Position numbers and translations under genes: made by a program. Positions 19,539 to 31,085 of a stretch of DNA of 46,241 nt are shown here, one piece after another. The notes beneath the pieces were generated by a model. It was not told where the DNA came from, searched no databases, and was given only the letters and a program-made list of their open reading frames with translations. Position 1 is the stretch's first letter; the number at the start of each line of letters is the position of its first letter. Origin of the DNA: Rhodospirillaceae bacterium (GTDB taxonomy: Bacteria > Pseudomonadota > Alphaproteobacteria > Rhodospirillales > Rhodospirillaceae); assembly GCA_947476695.1 (NCBI GenBank), contig CANJRD010000025.1, forward strand, positions 1 to 46,241, read 5' to 3'.

Positions 19539-19642
19539 CAGGCGTCCGAAAGCTTCGTGCGGAAATCGCCGCGGCCTTCCGGCGTCACGTCGGGCAGATC
19601 GTTGCACATAGGGCAGGGCGTCTCGGCCTTCGGACCAAACAT
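19538..19642 (-). CDS. Possible 34-residue protein with a C-P-x-C motif (uncertain)
   Basis: In the 153-base gap between rsfS and rlmH a minus-strand frame runs from an ATG (19640-19642) to a TGA that shares a base with the rlmH start (TGATG). The product starts MFGPKAETPCPMCNDLPD and ends KLSDA. The CPMC pair suggests metal binding or a thiol site. The same frame stays open upstream into the rsfS tail, giving TLVGYAYMFGPK, which recalls the thioredoxin-like DUF899 family, so this may be a remnant instead. No ribosome-binding site is visible. The tight overlap with rlmH is the best argument for coding. Confidence 0.3.
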   Translation of the reverse strand: MFGPKAETPCPMCNDLPDVTPEGRGDFRTKLSDA

Positions 19643-19691
19643 GTACGCGTACCCAACCAGGGTCTGGGGCGAGCCGGAAAGGTTCGGCGGC

Positions 19692-20225
19692 TTAGCCCTT
19701 GGCTTTGCGTGTCGGGGCCTTCGCGCGTGGGCGCTTCGGCGCGCTCGCGGATGAGGTTTTGGGTGCGCGTTTCGGAGCGGACTTCGGCCCGGATTTCGAG
19801 GCGCCCTTCGCGGCCGATTTCGGTGCGGCCCTCTTCTTCGCCGGTGCCTTGGCCGGTGTGTTCGGGCGCGGCTTGCGCGCCTTCTCCACCGACGATGGCG
19901 TCAGGGCGGGATTCTGCCAGATGCGCTCGACGCCGTAGAAGGTGCGCACTTCCGGGCGGAACAGATGCACGATCACATCGCCCGCGTCGACCAGCACCCA
20001 GTCACCGTTCTCTTCGCCTTCGCTCAGCGGCTTCAGGCCAAGCGCCTTCAGTTTCGTCACCAGATGCTGCGCCATGGCAATCACGGCGCGGCTGGACGTA
20101 CCCGAGGCGATGATCATGCGATCGGCCATCGACGTCTTTCCGACGAGATCGATGTCCAGGACATCTTGCGCTTTATCATTATCGAGCGAGTCCAAGATCG
20201 TCTTGGTCAGGGTCTCGAGGGTCAA
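19692..20225 (-). CDS. rsfS: Ribosome silencing factor RsfS with long basic C-terminal tail
   Basis: Binds L14 and blocks subunit joining when nutrients are short. The 177-residue product from the TTG at 20225 has the RsfS core in the first ~105 residues: KAQDVLDIDLVGKTSMADRM, IIASGTSSRAVIAMA, GDWVLVDAGDVIVHLFRPEV and TFYGVERIW. About 70 Lys/Ala/Pro-rich residues follow (PAKAPAKKRAAPKSAAKG and similar), far beyond the usual length. The start is odd: the AGGAG at 20245-20249 is 19 bases from the TTG, but seven from an in-frame ATC at 20235-20237. nadD and rsfS are coupled, because the nadD stop lies within the rsfS ribosome-binding site. Confidence 0.92.
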   Translation of the reverse strand: MTLETLTKTILDSLDNDKAQDVLDIDLVGKTSMADRMIIASGTSSRAVIAMAQHLVTKLKALGLKPLSEGEENGDWVLVDAGDVIVHLFRPEVRTFYGVERIWQNPALTPSSVEKARKPRPNTPAKAPAKKRAAPKSAAKGASKSGPKSAPKRAPKTSSASAPKRPRAKAPTRKAKG

Positions 20226-20248
20226 CTTCGGTGCGATGATCTCTCTCC

Positions 20249-20839
20249 TCAGGTTTTAGCGCGGGCGCGCAGGGTCGTCGCGGAGGCCGGATGGCGACGG
20301 ATCGGGGCCCAACTCCACGCAGGGAGCGGGTGGCGGATCAGCTGCCGGCTTGCGACCTGCGCAAAGGCCTGCGCCGCAGCGCTTGTCAATGCGCGGTAAG
20401 AATACGGACTGCGGTCGAAAACCGCAACGCGCACGGAGGCGTATATTTCACGCCAACGCCACCAGCGCGGCATTTGTGCCAGATTGTCGGCCCCCATCAG
20501 CCAGACGAAGGTGATCGCCGGATAGCGACGGCGCAGCGCGCGCAGGGTGTCCAGCGTCCGTGTCGTGCCGAGTTTGGATTCGATATCGGTGACGAGAATG
20601 TCGCGTTCGCCGGCGGTCATTTGGGCAGCCTGGCCAAGGCGCGTCTCCAAACGCGCCATGTCGCGCGCGGACTTCAGCGGGTTCTGTGGGCTGACCAGCC
20701 ACCACACCGCATCCAGGCCGAGGCGTTTGAGCGCCTCGCGGCTCAGATGAACATGCCCCTCGTGCGCCGGATTGAACGACCCGCCCAGAAGGCCGATGCG
20801 CAAGCGGCTGCGATCACCGAAGGGCGGCAGCATTCGCAT
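20249..20839 (-). CDS. nadD: Nicotinate-nucleotide adenylyltransferase
   Basis: Forms deamido-NAD from NaMN and ATP in NAD synthesis. 196 residues. The adenylyltransferase signature is IGLLGGSFNPAHEGHVHLS, with WWLVSPQNPLK, FVWLMGADNLAQMPRWWRWR and the C-terminal SATTLRAR, the usual ISSTxIR equivalent. The start codon directly abuts the proA stop, and a second ATG two codons later is also possible. Its TGA overlaps the GAGGAG that precedes rsfS. Confidence 0.96.
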   Translation of the reverse strand: MRMLPPFGDRSRLRIGLLGGSFNPAHEGHVHLSREALKRLGLDAVWWLVSPQNPLKSARDMARLETRLGQAAQMTAGERDILVTDIESKLGTTRTLDTLRALRRRYPAITFVWLMGADNLAQMPRWWRWREIYASVRVAVFDRSPYSYRALTSAAAQAFAQVASRQLIRHPLPAWSWAPIRRHPASATTLRARAKT

Positions 20840-22117
20840 TCAGCTGCGCGTCTGTCCGGTGCCGCGCACCTTGTACTTGAAGGTTGTCAGTTGCTCGACG
20901 CCGACTGGCCCGCGCGCGTGCAGCTTGCCGGTGGCGATGCCGATCTCCGCGCCCATGCCGAACTCGCCGCCGTCGGCGAATTGGGTGGAGGCGTTGTGCA
21001 TCACGATCGCGCTGTCGAGCGCGCCCATGAAACGCTCAGCCGCCGCGCTGTCCTCGGTGATGATGGATTCGGTGTGCTCCGAGCCATGCGTGACGATATG
21101 CGCGATGGCGGCATCCAGATCGGGCACCACCTTTACCGCCAGGATAGCGTCGAGATACTCGGTGTCCCAATCCTCAGGCGATGCGACTTTCGCGCGCGGC
21201 TCCAGCTTCTGCACGGCCTCGTCGCCACGGATCTCGCAACCGGCGGCGATCAGGTCGTTCAGGATGGGCGGCAATATCGTGGCCGCAACGTTCTGGTCGA
21301 CGAGCAGCGTTTCCGTCGCGCCGCAGACGCCGGTGCGGCGCATCTTGGCGTTCAGAACGATCTTGCGCGCTTTCTCGGCGTCGGCGGCGCTGTGGATGTA
21401 GGTGTGGCAGAGGCCTGTCAAGTGTTGGAACGTCGGCACGCGGCTATCGCGCATCACGCGATCCACCAACGACTGGCCGCCACGCGGCACGATCACGTCG
21501 ATGTACTTGGTCATCGTCAACATCTCGCCGACGGCGGCGCGATCCGTGGTGGGCACCATCTGGATCGCATCGGCGGGCAGGCCGGCCTCGGTCAGGCCGC
21601 GCTGCAGGCAGGCATGGATCGCGCGCGAGGAGTGCTGGCTTTCCGAACCGCCGCGCAGGATCGCGGCGTTGCCGGCCTTCAGACACAACCCGCCCGCATC
21701 GGCGGTCACGTTGGGACGCGATTCATAGATGATGCCAATCACGCCCAACGGCGTGCGCACGCGCGAGATGTTCAGCCCATTGGGTCGCGTCCATTCGGCG
21801 ATGGTTGCGCCGACGGGATCGGGCAGAGCGGCGATCTCTTCCAGCCCCGTGACCATTGACGCGATGCGCGCGTCGTTTAGCGCCAGCCGGTCGAGCAAGG
21901 CGGCGGTGAGATTCTTTTCCTTGGCTGCGGCCATGTCCTTGGCGTTCGCGGCCTTGATGATTTCGGCGTCGGCGCGGATCGCGGTAGCGGCGGCGGTCAG
22001 CGCTTTATTCTTCTGCGCGGTGGTCGCGGAGGCGAGCACGCGCGACGCCAGCTTGGCGCGGTGGCCGAGGTCGGCCATCAGCGCGGAGAGACTTTGGTTG
22101 GTGGTGTCGCCGTCCAT
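20840..22117 (-). CDS. proA: Gamma-glutamyl phosphate reductase
   Basis: Second step of proline synthesis, reducing glutamyl-5-phosphate to the semialdehyde with NADPH. 425 residues of the aldehyde dehydrogenase superfamily, with [51 protein letters not shown], the catalytic Cys265 in [14 protein letters not shown] and [11 protein letters not shown]. It starts five bases after the proB stop and abuts nadD without spacing, so proB-proA-nadD-rsfS are clearly one transcript. Confidence 0.98.
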   Translation of the reverse strand: MDGDTTNQSLSALMADLGHRAKLASRVLASATTAQKNKALTAAATAIRADAEIIKAANAKDMAAAKEKNLTAALLDRLALNDARIASMVTGLEEIAALPDPVGATIAEWTRPNGLNISRVRTPLGVIGIIYESRPNVTADAGGLCLKAGNAAILRGGSESQHSSRAIHACLQRGLTEAGLPADAIQMVPTTDRAAVGEMLTMTKYIDVIVPRGGQSLVDRVMRDSRVPTFQHLTGLCHTYIHSAADAEKARKIVLNAKMRRTGVCGATETLLVDQNVAATILPPILNDLIAAGCEIRGDEAVQKLEPRAKVASPEDWDTEYLDAILAVKVVPDLDAAIAHIVTHGSEHTESIITEDSAAAERFMGALDSAIVMHNASTQFADGGEFGMGAEIGIATGKLHARGPVGVEQLTTFKYKVRGTGQTRS

Positions 22118-22122
22118 ATCGC

Positions 22123-24892
<2,770 letters not shown>

Positions 24893-24907
24893 GGCGGCGT
24901 ATCCGAA

Positions 24908-24941
24908 AGAAAAAAGGAGACGGGCGGTGCCCGTCTCCTTT
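24908..24941 (-). terminator. Intrinsic terminator after rplU-rpmA
   Basis: A perfect 13-bp stem (24913-24925 with 24929-24941) with a 3-base loop. On the minus strand it is followed by a T-rich run (complement of the A run at 24908-24915). It lies between the rpmA stop and the GNAT start and should separate the ribosomal genes from GNAT-obgE. Confidence 0.88.
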
Positions 24942-24982
24942 GTCTCTTGCGTGGGAACCGCCTCGCGGCGGTTCGGCCGCGG

Positions 24983-25258
24983 TTATTCTGCTGCTTGCGG
25001 CATCGGCTGCGGGGCGACCGACACATAGACGCGGCCCTTCGACGAGGTCTGGAACGAGACCTTGCCTTCGACGAGCGCGAAGATGGTGTAGTCGCGGCCC
25101 ATGCCGACGTTCTTACCCGGATGCCACTTCGTGCCGCGCTGGCGGACGATGATGTTGCCCGGGATCACGTCCTGGCCGCCGAACTTCTTGATGCCAAGGC
25201 GTTTGCCAATGGTATCGCGACCGTTCTCCGACGAGCCGCCTGATTTCTTATGTGCCAT
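24983..25258 (-). CDS. rpmA: 50S ribosomal protein L27
   Basis: 91-residue large-subunit protein near the peptidyl-transferase centre. It starts [20 protein letters not shown] and has [40 protein letters not shown] and [14 protein letters not shown], as in all L27. It follows rplU by 30 bases on the same strand. A strong terminator lies 42 bases beyond the stop. Confidence 0.99.
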   Translation of the reverse strand: MAHKKSGGSSENGRDTIGKRLGIKKFGGQDVIPGNIIVRQRGTKWHPGKNVGMGRDYTIFALVEGKVSFQTSSKGRVYVSVAPQPMPQAAE

Positions 25259-25288
25259 CGTGGATGTCCTTAAACCGTGCGGTCGTGC

Positions 25289-25588
25289 TTACGCGCCGAG
25301 ATTGGTGATCTTCACCAGCGTCAGGTGCTGGCGATGACCGTTGCGGCGGCGATAGTGCTTACGACGGCGCTTCTTGAAGATGATCTTCTTGTCATCGCGG
25401 AACTGGCGGATGACCTCAGCGGTCACCTGGGCGTTGGCGACGCGGGGCGTGCCGACCGTGCTGCCGAGAATCAGCACTTCATCGAAAACGATGGTGGCGC
25501 CGGCGTCACCGGGCAGTTTTTCAACAGCAATCACGTCGTCTTTAGAGACGCGATACTGTTTGCCGCCGGTCTTGATTACTGCAAACAT
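25289..25588 (-). CDS. rplU: 50S ribosomal protein L21
   Basis: 99-residue large-subunit protein, starting [20 protein letters not shown], with [13 protein letters not shown] and the basic [19 protein letters not shown] segment and HLTLVKI. First gene of rplU-rpmA. A promoter lies about 70-100 bases upstream. Confidence 0.99.
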   Translation of the reverse strand: MFAVIKTGGKQYRVSKDDVIAVEKLPGDAGATIVFDEVLILGSTVGTPRVANAQVTAEVIRQFRDDKKIIFKKRRRKHYRRRNGHRQHLTLVKITNLGA

Positions 25589-25656
25589 GCACGTAAGGCC
25601 TTGGAAAGAACCGAAAACAGCGGGTTGCCGCGAAAGGCGCCCGCTTGGGAGCCGCG

Positions 25657-25685
25657 TGAATATACCGCGTCCGCCGCTGAGTCAA
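25657..25685 (-). promoter_or_regulatory. Promoter for rplU-rpmA
   Basis: Minus-strand TTGACT (25680-25685) is followed after 17 bases by TATTCA (25657-25662), or after 15 by TATATT (25659-25664). This is close to the alphaproteobacterial housekeeping consensus, with a leader of about 65 nt before the rplU ATG. Confidence 0.55.
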
Positions 25686-25787
25686 TGCCAGGGGGACCGA
25701 TTTCCGCGCCGGCTGAGGGTTTTGGACCGGGTCCTCGCCGGGACGCTATATAATGTGTTTTCAAATACTTAAGGGCCTAAATCGCTG

Positions 25788-27188
25788 ATGGCCGCCGCGC
25801 CTGCCCGTCCGATCCCCCTGCCACCGCCGGCCGAGCGGCTTTCCACGGTCGAAGTCGACCGGCTCCGCGAGGCGGCTGTCGCCTTACGTAAGGCGGAACG
25901 GCCCGTCCGCATCTTGCGGGCTGTCGCCTGGCCAGCCGACGTGGCCGAGCGGTTCTTCGCCGGCGGCGAAAAGGAGCTGCCCCAGGTCGCCTACACCCCT
26001 CTCGACCCCACCACGGTCCATGAGGGCGTGGCCGCGGCTCGCGCGCTGATCGACGGGTCGGGCCCGGTGCATGACTGGCTGCTGCGCATGGCGGACACGA
26101 TCGCCAGCGGGGCCGACATGCTGGCGGCCCTCGGCACACCGGATTTCTTCCGCCACTCAGTGAAGCTCTACGGTTCGCCGCAGACCGAGCTTTTGGGCTG
26201 CGACGTGACGCCGCTCGATCTCGCCCACACGCTCGATGAAGTGCTGGGTGCGTTCTCCAATCTCGATCTCACCCTCAACGGCGGCGATACGGCCATCTTC
26301 ACCGCGGAAGGTTTGGCCAGCCGCATGCGCGGCGTGCTGAGCCGGCACTTCGCGGAAGCCGCCCCCGAAGTGCAGGTTGTGCCGCATCTGTCGGCCAAAG
26401 CGCTCGCCGGGCCGAGCTACATTCGTCTGCGCAGCGATGCATCGTTCTCCGACCGCGATCTCGCGCAGCTGGTTCAGCACGAAGCCTTCGTCCACGTCGC
26501 GACGTCGCTGAACGGCGCCTCGCAAACAGCCTTCCCGATTCTCGCGGCCGGCCACGCGGGCACCACGCGCACGCAGGAAGGCCTCGCCGTATTCGCGGAG
26601 CTGATCTCGGGCGCGATGGACCCGTCGCGTCTGATGCGTCTCGCCGACCGTGTGATCGCTATTCAGATGGCGATGGACGGTGCCGACTTCCTGCAGATCT
26701 ATCGCTACTTCTGCAACCGCGTGCCCGACCGGTTCCAGGCGTTCGAAAACGCGCGCCGCGTCTTCCGGGGCGGTACGCTCACCGGCGGCGCGCCGTTCAC
26801 GAAGGACTCGGTCTATCTCGAGGGCCTGGTGAAAGTGCACAACTTCTTGCGAATCGCCGTGCAGGAAACCCGCGTGGATTGCATTCGTCTGCTGTTCGCC
26901 GGGAAGATCGACATCGAGGACATGCCGGCGGTCACGACTCTGGCGGCGCATGGGCTTTGCACCTTCCCGCGCTTCCTGCCGCCGTGGGCGAAGGACTTGC
27001 GCTTCCTGATCTCGTACATCGCTTACTCCTCGTTCCTGAATCGCATGCATCTCGATCAGGTGCGTCAGCACTACAAGGACCTGCTCAGCCGCTGTGCGAC
27101 GGCCGAAGCCACGGCGCCGGCGATGAGACTCGTCGAACCGCATCACGAAGTGGCGACGCGTTCTCCAGGCGCAACGCAAGCGCGTTGA
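25788..27188 (+). CDS. QEGLA-motif zinc-peptidase-like protein (DUF1704 / flavohemoglobin expression-modulating family)
   Basis: 466-residue protein of the family annotated as flavohemoglobin expression-modulating QEGLA motif protein, related to the eukaryotic MATCAP tyrosine carboxypeptidases. Its zinc site is visible: H231-E232-x3-H236 in QHEAFVHVATSLNG, then the naming QEGLA at 263-267 (third ligand E264), followed by VFAELISGAMDP. Other family phrases are VKLYGSPQTELLGC and FPRFLPPWAKDLRFL. Predicted cytoplasmic metallopeptidase with unknown substrate; the flavohemoglobin link is historical annotation. It lies on the plus strand, divergent from rplU, with nothing of known function near it. 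A TATAAT at 25749 has no well-spaced -35. Confidence 0.88.
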   Translation: MAAAPARPIPLPPPAERLSTVEVDRLREAAVALRKAERPVRILRAVAWPADVAERFFAGGEKELPQVAYTPLDPTTVHEGVAAARALIDGSGPVHDWLLRMADTIASGADMLAALGTPDFFRHSVKLYGSPQTELLGCDVTPLDLAHTLDEVLGAFSNLDLTLNGGDTAIFTAEGLASRMRGVLSRHFAEAAPEVQVVPHLSAKALAGPSYIRLRSDASFSDRDLAQLVQHEAFVHVATSLNGASQTAFPILAAGHAGTTRTQEGLAVFAELISGAMDPSRLMRLADRVIAIQMAMDGADFLQIYRYFCNRVPDRFQAFENARRVFRGGTLTGGAPFTKDSVYLEGLVKVHNFLRIAVQETRVDCIRLLFAGKIDIEDMPAVTTLAAHGLCTFPRFLPPWAKDLRFLISYIAYSSFLNRMHLDQVRQHYKDLLSRCATAEATAPAMRLVEPHHEVATRSPGATQAR

Positions 27189-27251
27189 GCGCCCGTCCCA
27201 AAAGGCGCGCGCGTAAAGGCCACCGGGATTATTCGCAACTTTAAGCAACAG

Positions 27252-27267
27252 GCGTGCGAGAGCACGC
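27252..27267. other. Small perfect hairpin upstream of the beta-helix gene
   Basis: GCGTGC (27252-27257) and GCACGC (27262-27267) enclose a GAGA tetraloop. No T run follows, so it is not a clear terminator for the peptidase-like gene. It would lie in the leader of the next gene. Confidence 0.3.
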
Positions 27268-27306
27268 GTTACCCCGACGTGTAAACACACCTCTGGGTGG
27301 ACATCG

Positions 27307-28983
27307 GTGACAAGCAACAGGTCTTACAACTTAACCGCTAGGGCGTTGCTGTTGTCATGCCTCACGGCGCTTGCCGCCGTTCCCGAAGTCAACGCCGCGG
27401 ATATCTTGGTGGGTCCCGCGCGCAACATAAAAACGCTCGCGGCAGGCGTCGCCACGGCGCGCTCCGGTGATCGCATTCTGCTCGATGCCGGGACCTATAC
27501 CGATGATGTGGCGAATGTCGCCGTGCCAGTCACGATTGAGGGTCAGGGTGCCGGGGCCGTCCTGCGTGTGACGCAGCCGATCGCGAATCGCAAAGGGATA
27601 CTGGTCGTCGACGCCACGACGACGGTGCGCAACGTCACCTTCCAGGGTGCCTATGTGACTGATAACGATGGCGGCAACGGTGCGGGCATCCGCATGCAGC
27701 GCGGCGATCTGATCGTCGATAACTGCACGTTCATTGAGAACCAGAACGGCATGCTGGTGAATCCCATCAGCGGCGCGACCATTACGGTGCAGAACTCCCG
27801 CTTCGTGGGGAACGGCTCCGGCTCTGGGTATACCCACGCGATCTACGTCAATGAGGTGGCGCAGTTCACTGTCAAGAACGGCACATTCGATGGCACGGTC
27901 GTTGGGCATAGCATCAAGAGCCGCGCCCTCAAGACGACGATCGCGAACACCGTCATCGACGACGGTGTCGCTGGCACCTCAAGCTATGGCATCGACTTGC
28001 CGAACGGTGGCGTGGCGGTGCTCGACGGCGTGCAGATCACGCAAGGCCCCAACACGCAGAACCCGGCGATGGTCGCTTACGGCGCCGAAGGCAACCTGAA
28101 GCCTGCCAACAGCCTGACCATCGCCAACAGCACCTTCATCAACAAGCTGATCTCGCCCAGCGCGGTGGCCATCAACAACTTCACGACGACGGTCCTCGCG
28201 GTCCTGATCGAAGACACGTTTCAAGGCAATGCCGTGACGCTCAAAGGTCCCGGCGGCGGTTCAACCGCCGCTCAGGGTCCGGTGGTGCGCCAGGCCTCGG
28301 TGTTCTCCACCGCGCAGGCGACATCGCAGTCGCACTTGCGCTTCTACAATTCCGGCAGCACGACCGGCACGGTGAAGGTCACGCTGTTTGACGGTGCGAC
28401 CGGCAGCAGTCTCGCGGTCTGGCAAAGCGGCGACATCGCGCCCAATGCCGCACCGCAGATTTCCATCGCGACGATCGAGGCCGCGGCCAGGCAGCCTTTC
28501 GCCAGGCCTGCCTATTACGCGGTCGGCATCCAGCCGAATTTCAGCGGGTCGTTCCAGCATGTGCTGTATCGGCCGGCGGATGGCACGCTGACGAACCTCA
28601 CCGCCTGCGATACCGGCATCGGCAGCAGCGGCGCGAAGCTGGCCAACGCGCATTCGTCGTTGCTCAGCAGCGATTGGCCGAGTTCGATCGTGGTCTACAA
28701 TACGGGGCTGGCGGTCAGCGCGGTCACACTCGGCATCTTCGATGCACGCGACGGCACGCGATTGGGCACATATACGTCACCCGTCCTGCAGCCGGGCGGG
28801 CAGGCCTCGCTCAGCGTCGACAGCATCGAGGCCGGCGCGAACATCAAGCCGACGACGGGCATGTCGCACTATACCATGCGTGTCGAAGGCGCTTTCACCG
28901 GCGTGCTGCAGCAGCTGGTCAGCAACGAGCGTGTCGGCGTTGTCACCGACATGACCGCAGTCTGTGCGCTGGGCGGTTCCTAG
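27307..28983 (+). CDS. Secreted right-handed beta-helix protein with duplicated C-terminal domain
   Basis: 558-residue exported protein of unknown function. The frame begins with GTG at 27307. The first ~32 residues form a signal peptide (ARALLLSCLTALAAVPEVNA, then AD). Residues ~35-290 look like a parallel beta-helix: a surface-glycan-type start (NIKTLAAGVATARSGDRILL, DAGTYTDD) and short Asn/Thr-rich strands such as LIVDNCTFIENQNGMLVNP and ITVQNSRFVGNGSGSG. The C-terminal ~220 residues are two copies of a ~100-residue beta domain, aligned at LRFYNSG / IVVYNTG and LTNLTACDTG / VTDMTAVCALGG. It converges on ygiQ with a 3-base gap. Pectate-lyase-like catalysis is not shown. Confidence 0.75.
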   Translation: MTSNRSYNLTARALLLSCLTALAAVPEVNAADILVGPARNIKTLAAGVATARSGDRILLDAGTYTDDVANVAVPVTIEGQGAGAVLRVTQPIANRKGILVVDATTTVRNVTFQGAYVTDNDGGNGAGIRMQRGDLIVDNCTFIENQNGMLVNPISGATITVQNSRFVGNGSGSGYTHAIYVNEVAQFTVKNGTFDGTVVGHSIKSRALKTTIANTVIDDGVAGTSSYGIDLPNGGVAVLDGVQITQGPNTQNPAMVAYGAEGNLKPANSLTIANSTFINKLISPSAVAINNFTTTVLAVLIEDTFQGNAVTLKGPGGGSTAAQGPVVRQASVFSTAQATSQSHLRFYNSGSTTGTVKVTLFDGATGSSLAVWQSGDIAPNAAPQISIATIEAAARQPFARPAYYAVGIQPNFSGSFQHVLYRPADGTLTNLTACDTGIGSSGAKLANAHSSLLSSDWPSSIVVYNTGLAVSAVTLGIFDARDGTRLGTYTSPVLQPGGQASLSVDSIEAGANIKPTTGMSHYTMRVEGAFTGVLQQLVSNERVGVVTDMTAVCALGGS

Positions 28984-28986
28984 CGG

Positions 28987-31017
28987 CTAGGCCGGCTTGC
29001 GCTTCTCGCGCACGCCCTTGGTCAGGAACGTCTGGGTGCGGTGCTTGCGGCCCATGCGGTGGCCTTCGCCGCCGTTGTCGCCGGTGCCAGCGGGCTGCCA
29101 ACTTGGAACCAAGTGATGCTTCCCCGGGCCGATCAGATCGGCCCGGCCCATCCGCTTCAACGCGTCGCGCAACAACGGCCAGTTCTCCGCATCGTGATAG
29201 CGCAAGAAAGCCTTGTGCAATCGGCGTTGCTTGATGCCCTTGATGGCGTTGACCTGTTCGGATGCACCACGACGAACCGGTTTCAACGGATTGCGTTCCG
29301 AATGATACATCGCGGTCGAGATCGCCATGGGCGATGGCAGGAACGTCTGCACCTGATCGGCGCGGTACTTGTTCTTCTTGAGCCACAACGCGAGGTTCAT
29401 CATGTCCTCGTCGCTGGTGCCCGGGTGGGCTGCGATGAAGTACGGGATCAGGAAGTATTCCTTGCCCGCCTGCTTCGCCGCCTGATCGAATAGTTGCTTG
29501 AAGCGATCGTAGGCGCCGATGCCCGGCTTCATCATCTTCGACAGCGGCCCGGATTCGGTGTGTTCCGGCGCGATCTTCAAGTAACCGCCGACGTGGTGAG
29601 TGACGAGTTCCTTGATGTAAGCGGGGCTCTTCACCGCGAGGTCATAGCGGACGCCGGAGGCGACCATGACCTTCTTGATGCCCGGAATCGCGCGCGCCTT
29701 CTGATACAGCTGGATCAGCGCGTCATGGCTGGTGTTCAGGTTCGGGCAGATGCCGGGGTACACGCAGGACGGCTTGCGGCACTTGGCCTCGATCTCCGGA
29801 TCCTTGCAGGCCATGCGATACATGTTCGCCGTCGGTCCGCCGATGTCGGAGATGATACCGGTGAAACCTTCAGTCTTGTCTCGCACCTTCTCGATCTCCT
29901 GCAGGATCGAGGCTTCCGAGCGGCTCTGGATGATGCGGCCTTCATGCTCGGTGATGGAGCAGAACGAGCAACCGCCGAAGCAGCCGCGCATGGTGGTGAC
30001 GGAGAACCGAATCATCTCCCAGGCCGGGATTTTCTCGGCCGCGTATGCCGGGTGCGGCGCGCGCGCATAAGGCAGCTCGTAGACGCCGTCCATTTCCGGC
30101 GTGGTCAAAGGGATCGGCGGCGGCGTCACCCACAGTTCGCGATCGCCGTGACGCTGCACCAGGGGGCGCGCGTTGCCGGGATTGCTCTCGCGGTGAAGCA
30201 CGCGCGAGGCGCGGGCATAAGTCTCGGGGTCTGCCGAGACCTGTTCATAGGACGGCAGGCGCACGACCGTCTTTTCATTGGTCTGGCGCGCGCCTTCGTC
30301 GGCGGCCTCGATGTCGTCGGCGCGGGCTTCGGTCCAGCCTTCCGGTGCGGCGGTCTTCATCACCGCGACACCGCGCACATCATCGATCTCGTGCGCCTTT
30401 GCGCCGCGCGCCATGCGATGGGCGACCTCGACGACGGCCCGCTCGGCATTTCCGTACAGCAGGATGTCGGCTTTGGCGTCGACCAGCACCGAGCGGCGCA
30501 CCTTGTCCGACCAGTAATCGTAGTGCGCGATGCGGCGCAGCGAGCTTTCGATGCCGCCGAGTACGATCGGCACATCCTTGAACGCCTCGCGGCAGCGTTG
30601 CGCGTAGACGATGACCGAACGGTCGGGCCGCTTGCCGCCTTCGCCGCCCGGGGTGTAGCTGTCGTTGTGACGCAGGCGACGGTCGGACGTGTAGCGGTTG
30701 ACCATGGAATCCATGTTTCCGCCGGTCACGCCCCAGAAAAGTTTCGGCGCGCCAAGCGCCTTGAACGAGTCTGGGCTCTGCCAATCGGGCTGCGCGATGA
30801 TGCCGACGCGGAAGCCTTGCGCTTCCAGCAGGCGGCCGATGATCGCCATGCCGAAGCTCGGGTGGTCGATATAAGCGTCGCCGGTAACGATGATGATGTC
30901 GCAGGCGTCCCAGCCAAGCGTATCCATTTCCGCCCGGGTCATGGGCAGGAATGGCGCAGTGCCGAAGCGCTGCGCCCAATACTTCTTATACGAGAAGATC
31001 GGCTTGGAGGTGTCCAT
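28987..31017 (-). CDS. YgiQ-family radical SAM protein
   Basis: 676-residue member of the UPF0313/YgiQ family, a predicted [4Fe-4S] radical S-adenosylmethionine enzyme with unknown reaction. The N-terminal domain ([38 protein letters not shown]) is characteristic. The cluster motif C-x3-C-x2-C is at Cys346, Cys350 and Cys353 in [19 protein letters not shown]. Further family marks are [40 protein letters not shown] and [19 protein letters not shown]. The tail is basic. It lies 68 bases after the octad-protein gene on the same strand. Confidence 0.93.
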   Translation of the reverse strand: MDTSKPIFSYKKYWAQRFGTAPFLPMTRAEMDTLGWDACDIIIVTGDAYIDHPSFGMAIIGRLLEAQGFRVGIIAQPDWQSPDSFKALGAPKLFWGVTGGNMDSMVNRYTSDRRLRHNDSYTPGGEGGKRPDRSVIVYAQRCREAFKDVPIVLGGIESSLRRIAHYDYWSDKVRRSVLVDAKADILLYGNAERAVVEVAHRMARGAKAHEIDDVRGVAVMKTAAPEGWTEARADDIEAADEGARQTNEKTVVRLPSYEQVSADPETYARASRVLHRESNPGNARPLVQRHGDRELWVTPPPIPLTTPEMDGVYELPYARAPHPAYAAEKIPAWEMIRFSVTTMRGCFGGCSFCSITEHEGRIIQSRSEASILQEIEKVRDKTEGFTGIISDIGGPTANMYRMACKDPEIEAKCRKPSCVYPGICPNLNTSHDALIQLYQKARAIPGIKKVMVASGVRYDLAVKSPAYIKELVTHHVGGYLKIAPEHTESGPLSKMMKPGIGAYDRFKQLFDQAAKQAGKEYFLIPYFIAAHPGTSDEDMMNLALWLKKNKYRADQVQTFLPSPMAISTAMYHSERNPLKPVRRGASEQVNAIKGIKQRRLHKAFLRYHDAENWPLLRDALKRMGRADLIGPGKHHLVPSWQPAGTGDNGGEGHRMGRKHRTQTFLTKGVREKRKPA

Positions 31018-31085
31018 CGCGGCTCTATGTGGGCGAACCGGCCGCGCCAGTCAATGCGACGTTACCACAGGTTCGCCCGATAATA

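Noticed and set aside
25722-25754. TTGGAC...TATAAT promoter for the QEGLA gene
   Set aside because: The -10 is perfect but the spacer is 21 bases and no better -35 is present, so it is not listed as a feature.
29494-31083. 529-codon open frame antisense to ygiQ
   Set aside because: The product is Arg/Val/His-rich without family character, while the other strand encodes a clear radical SAM protein.
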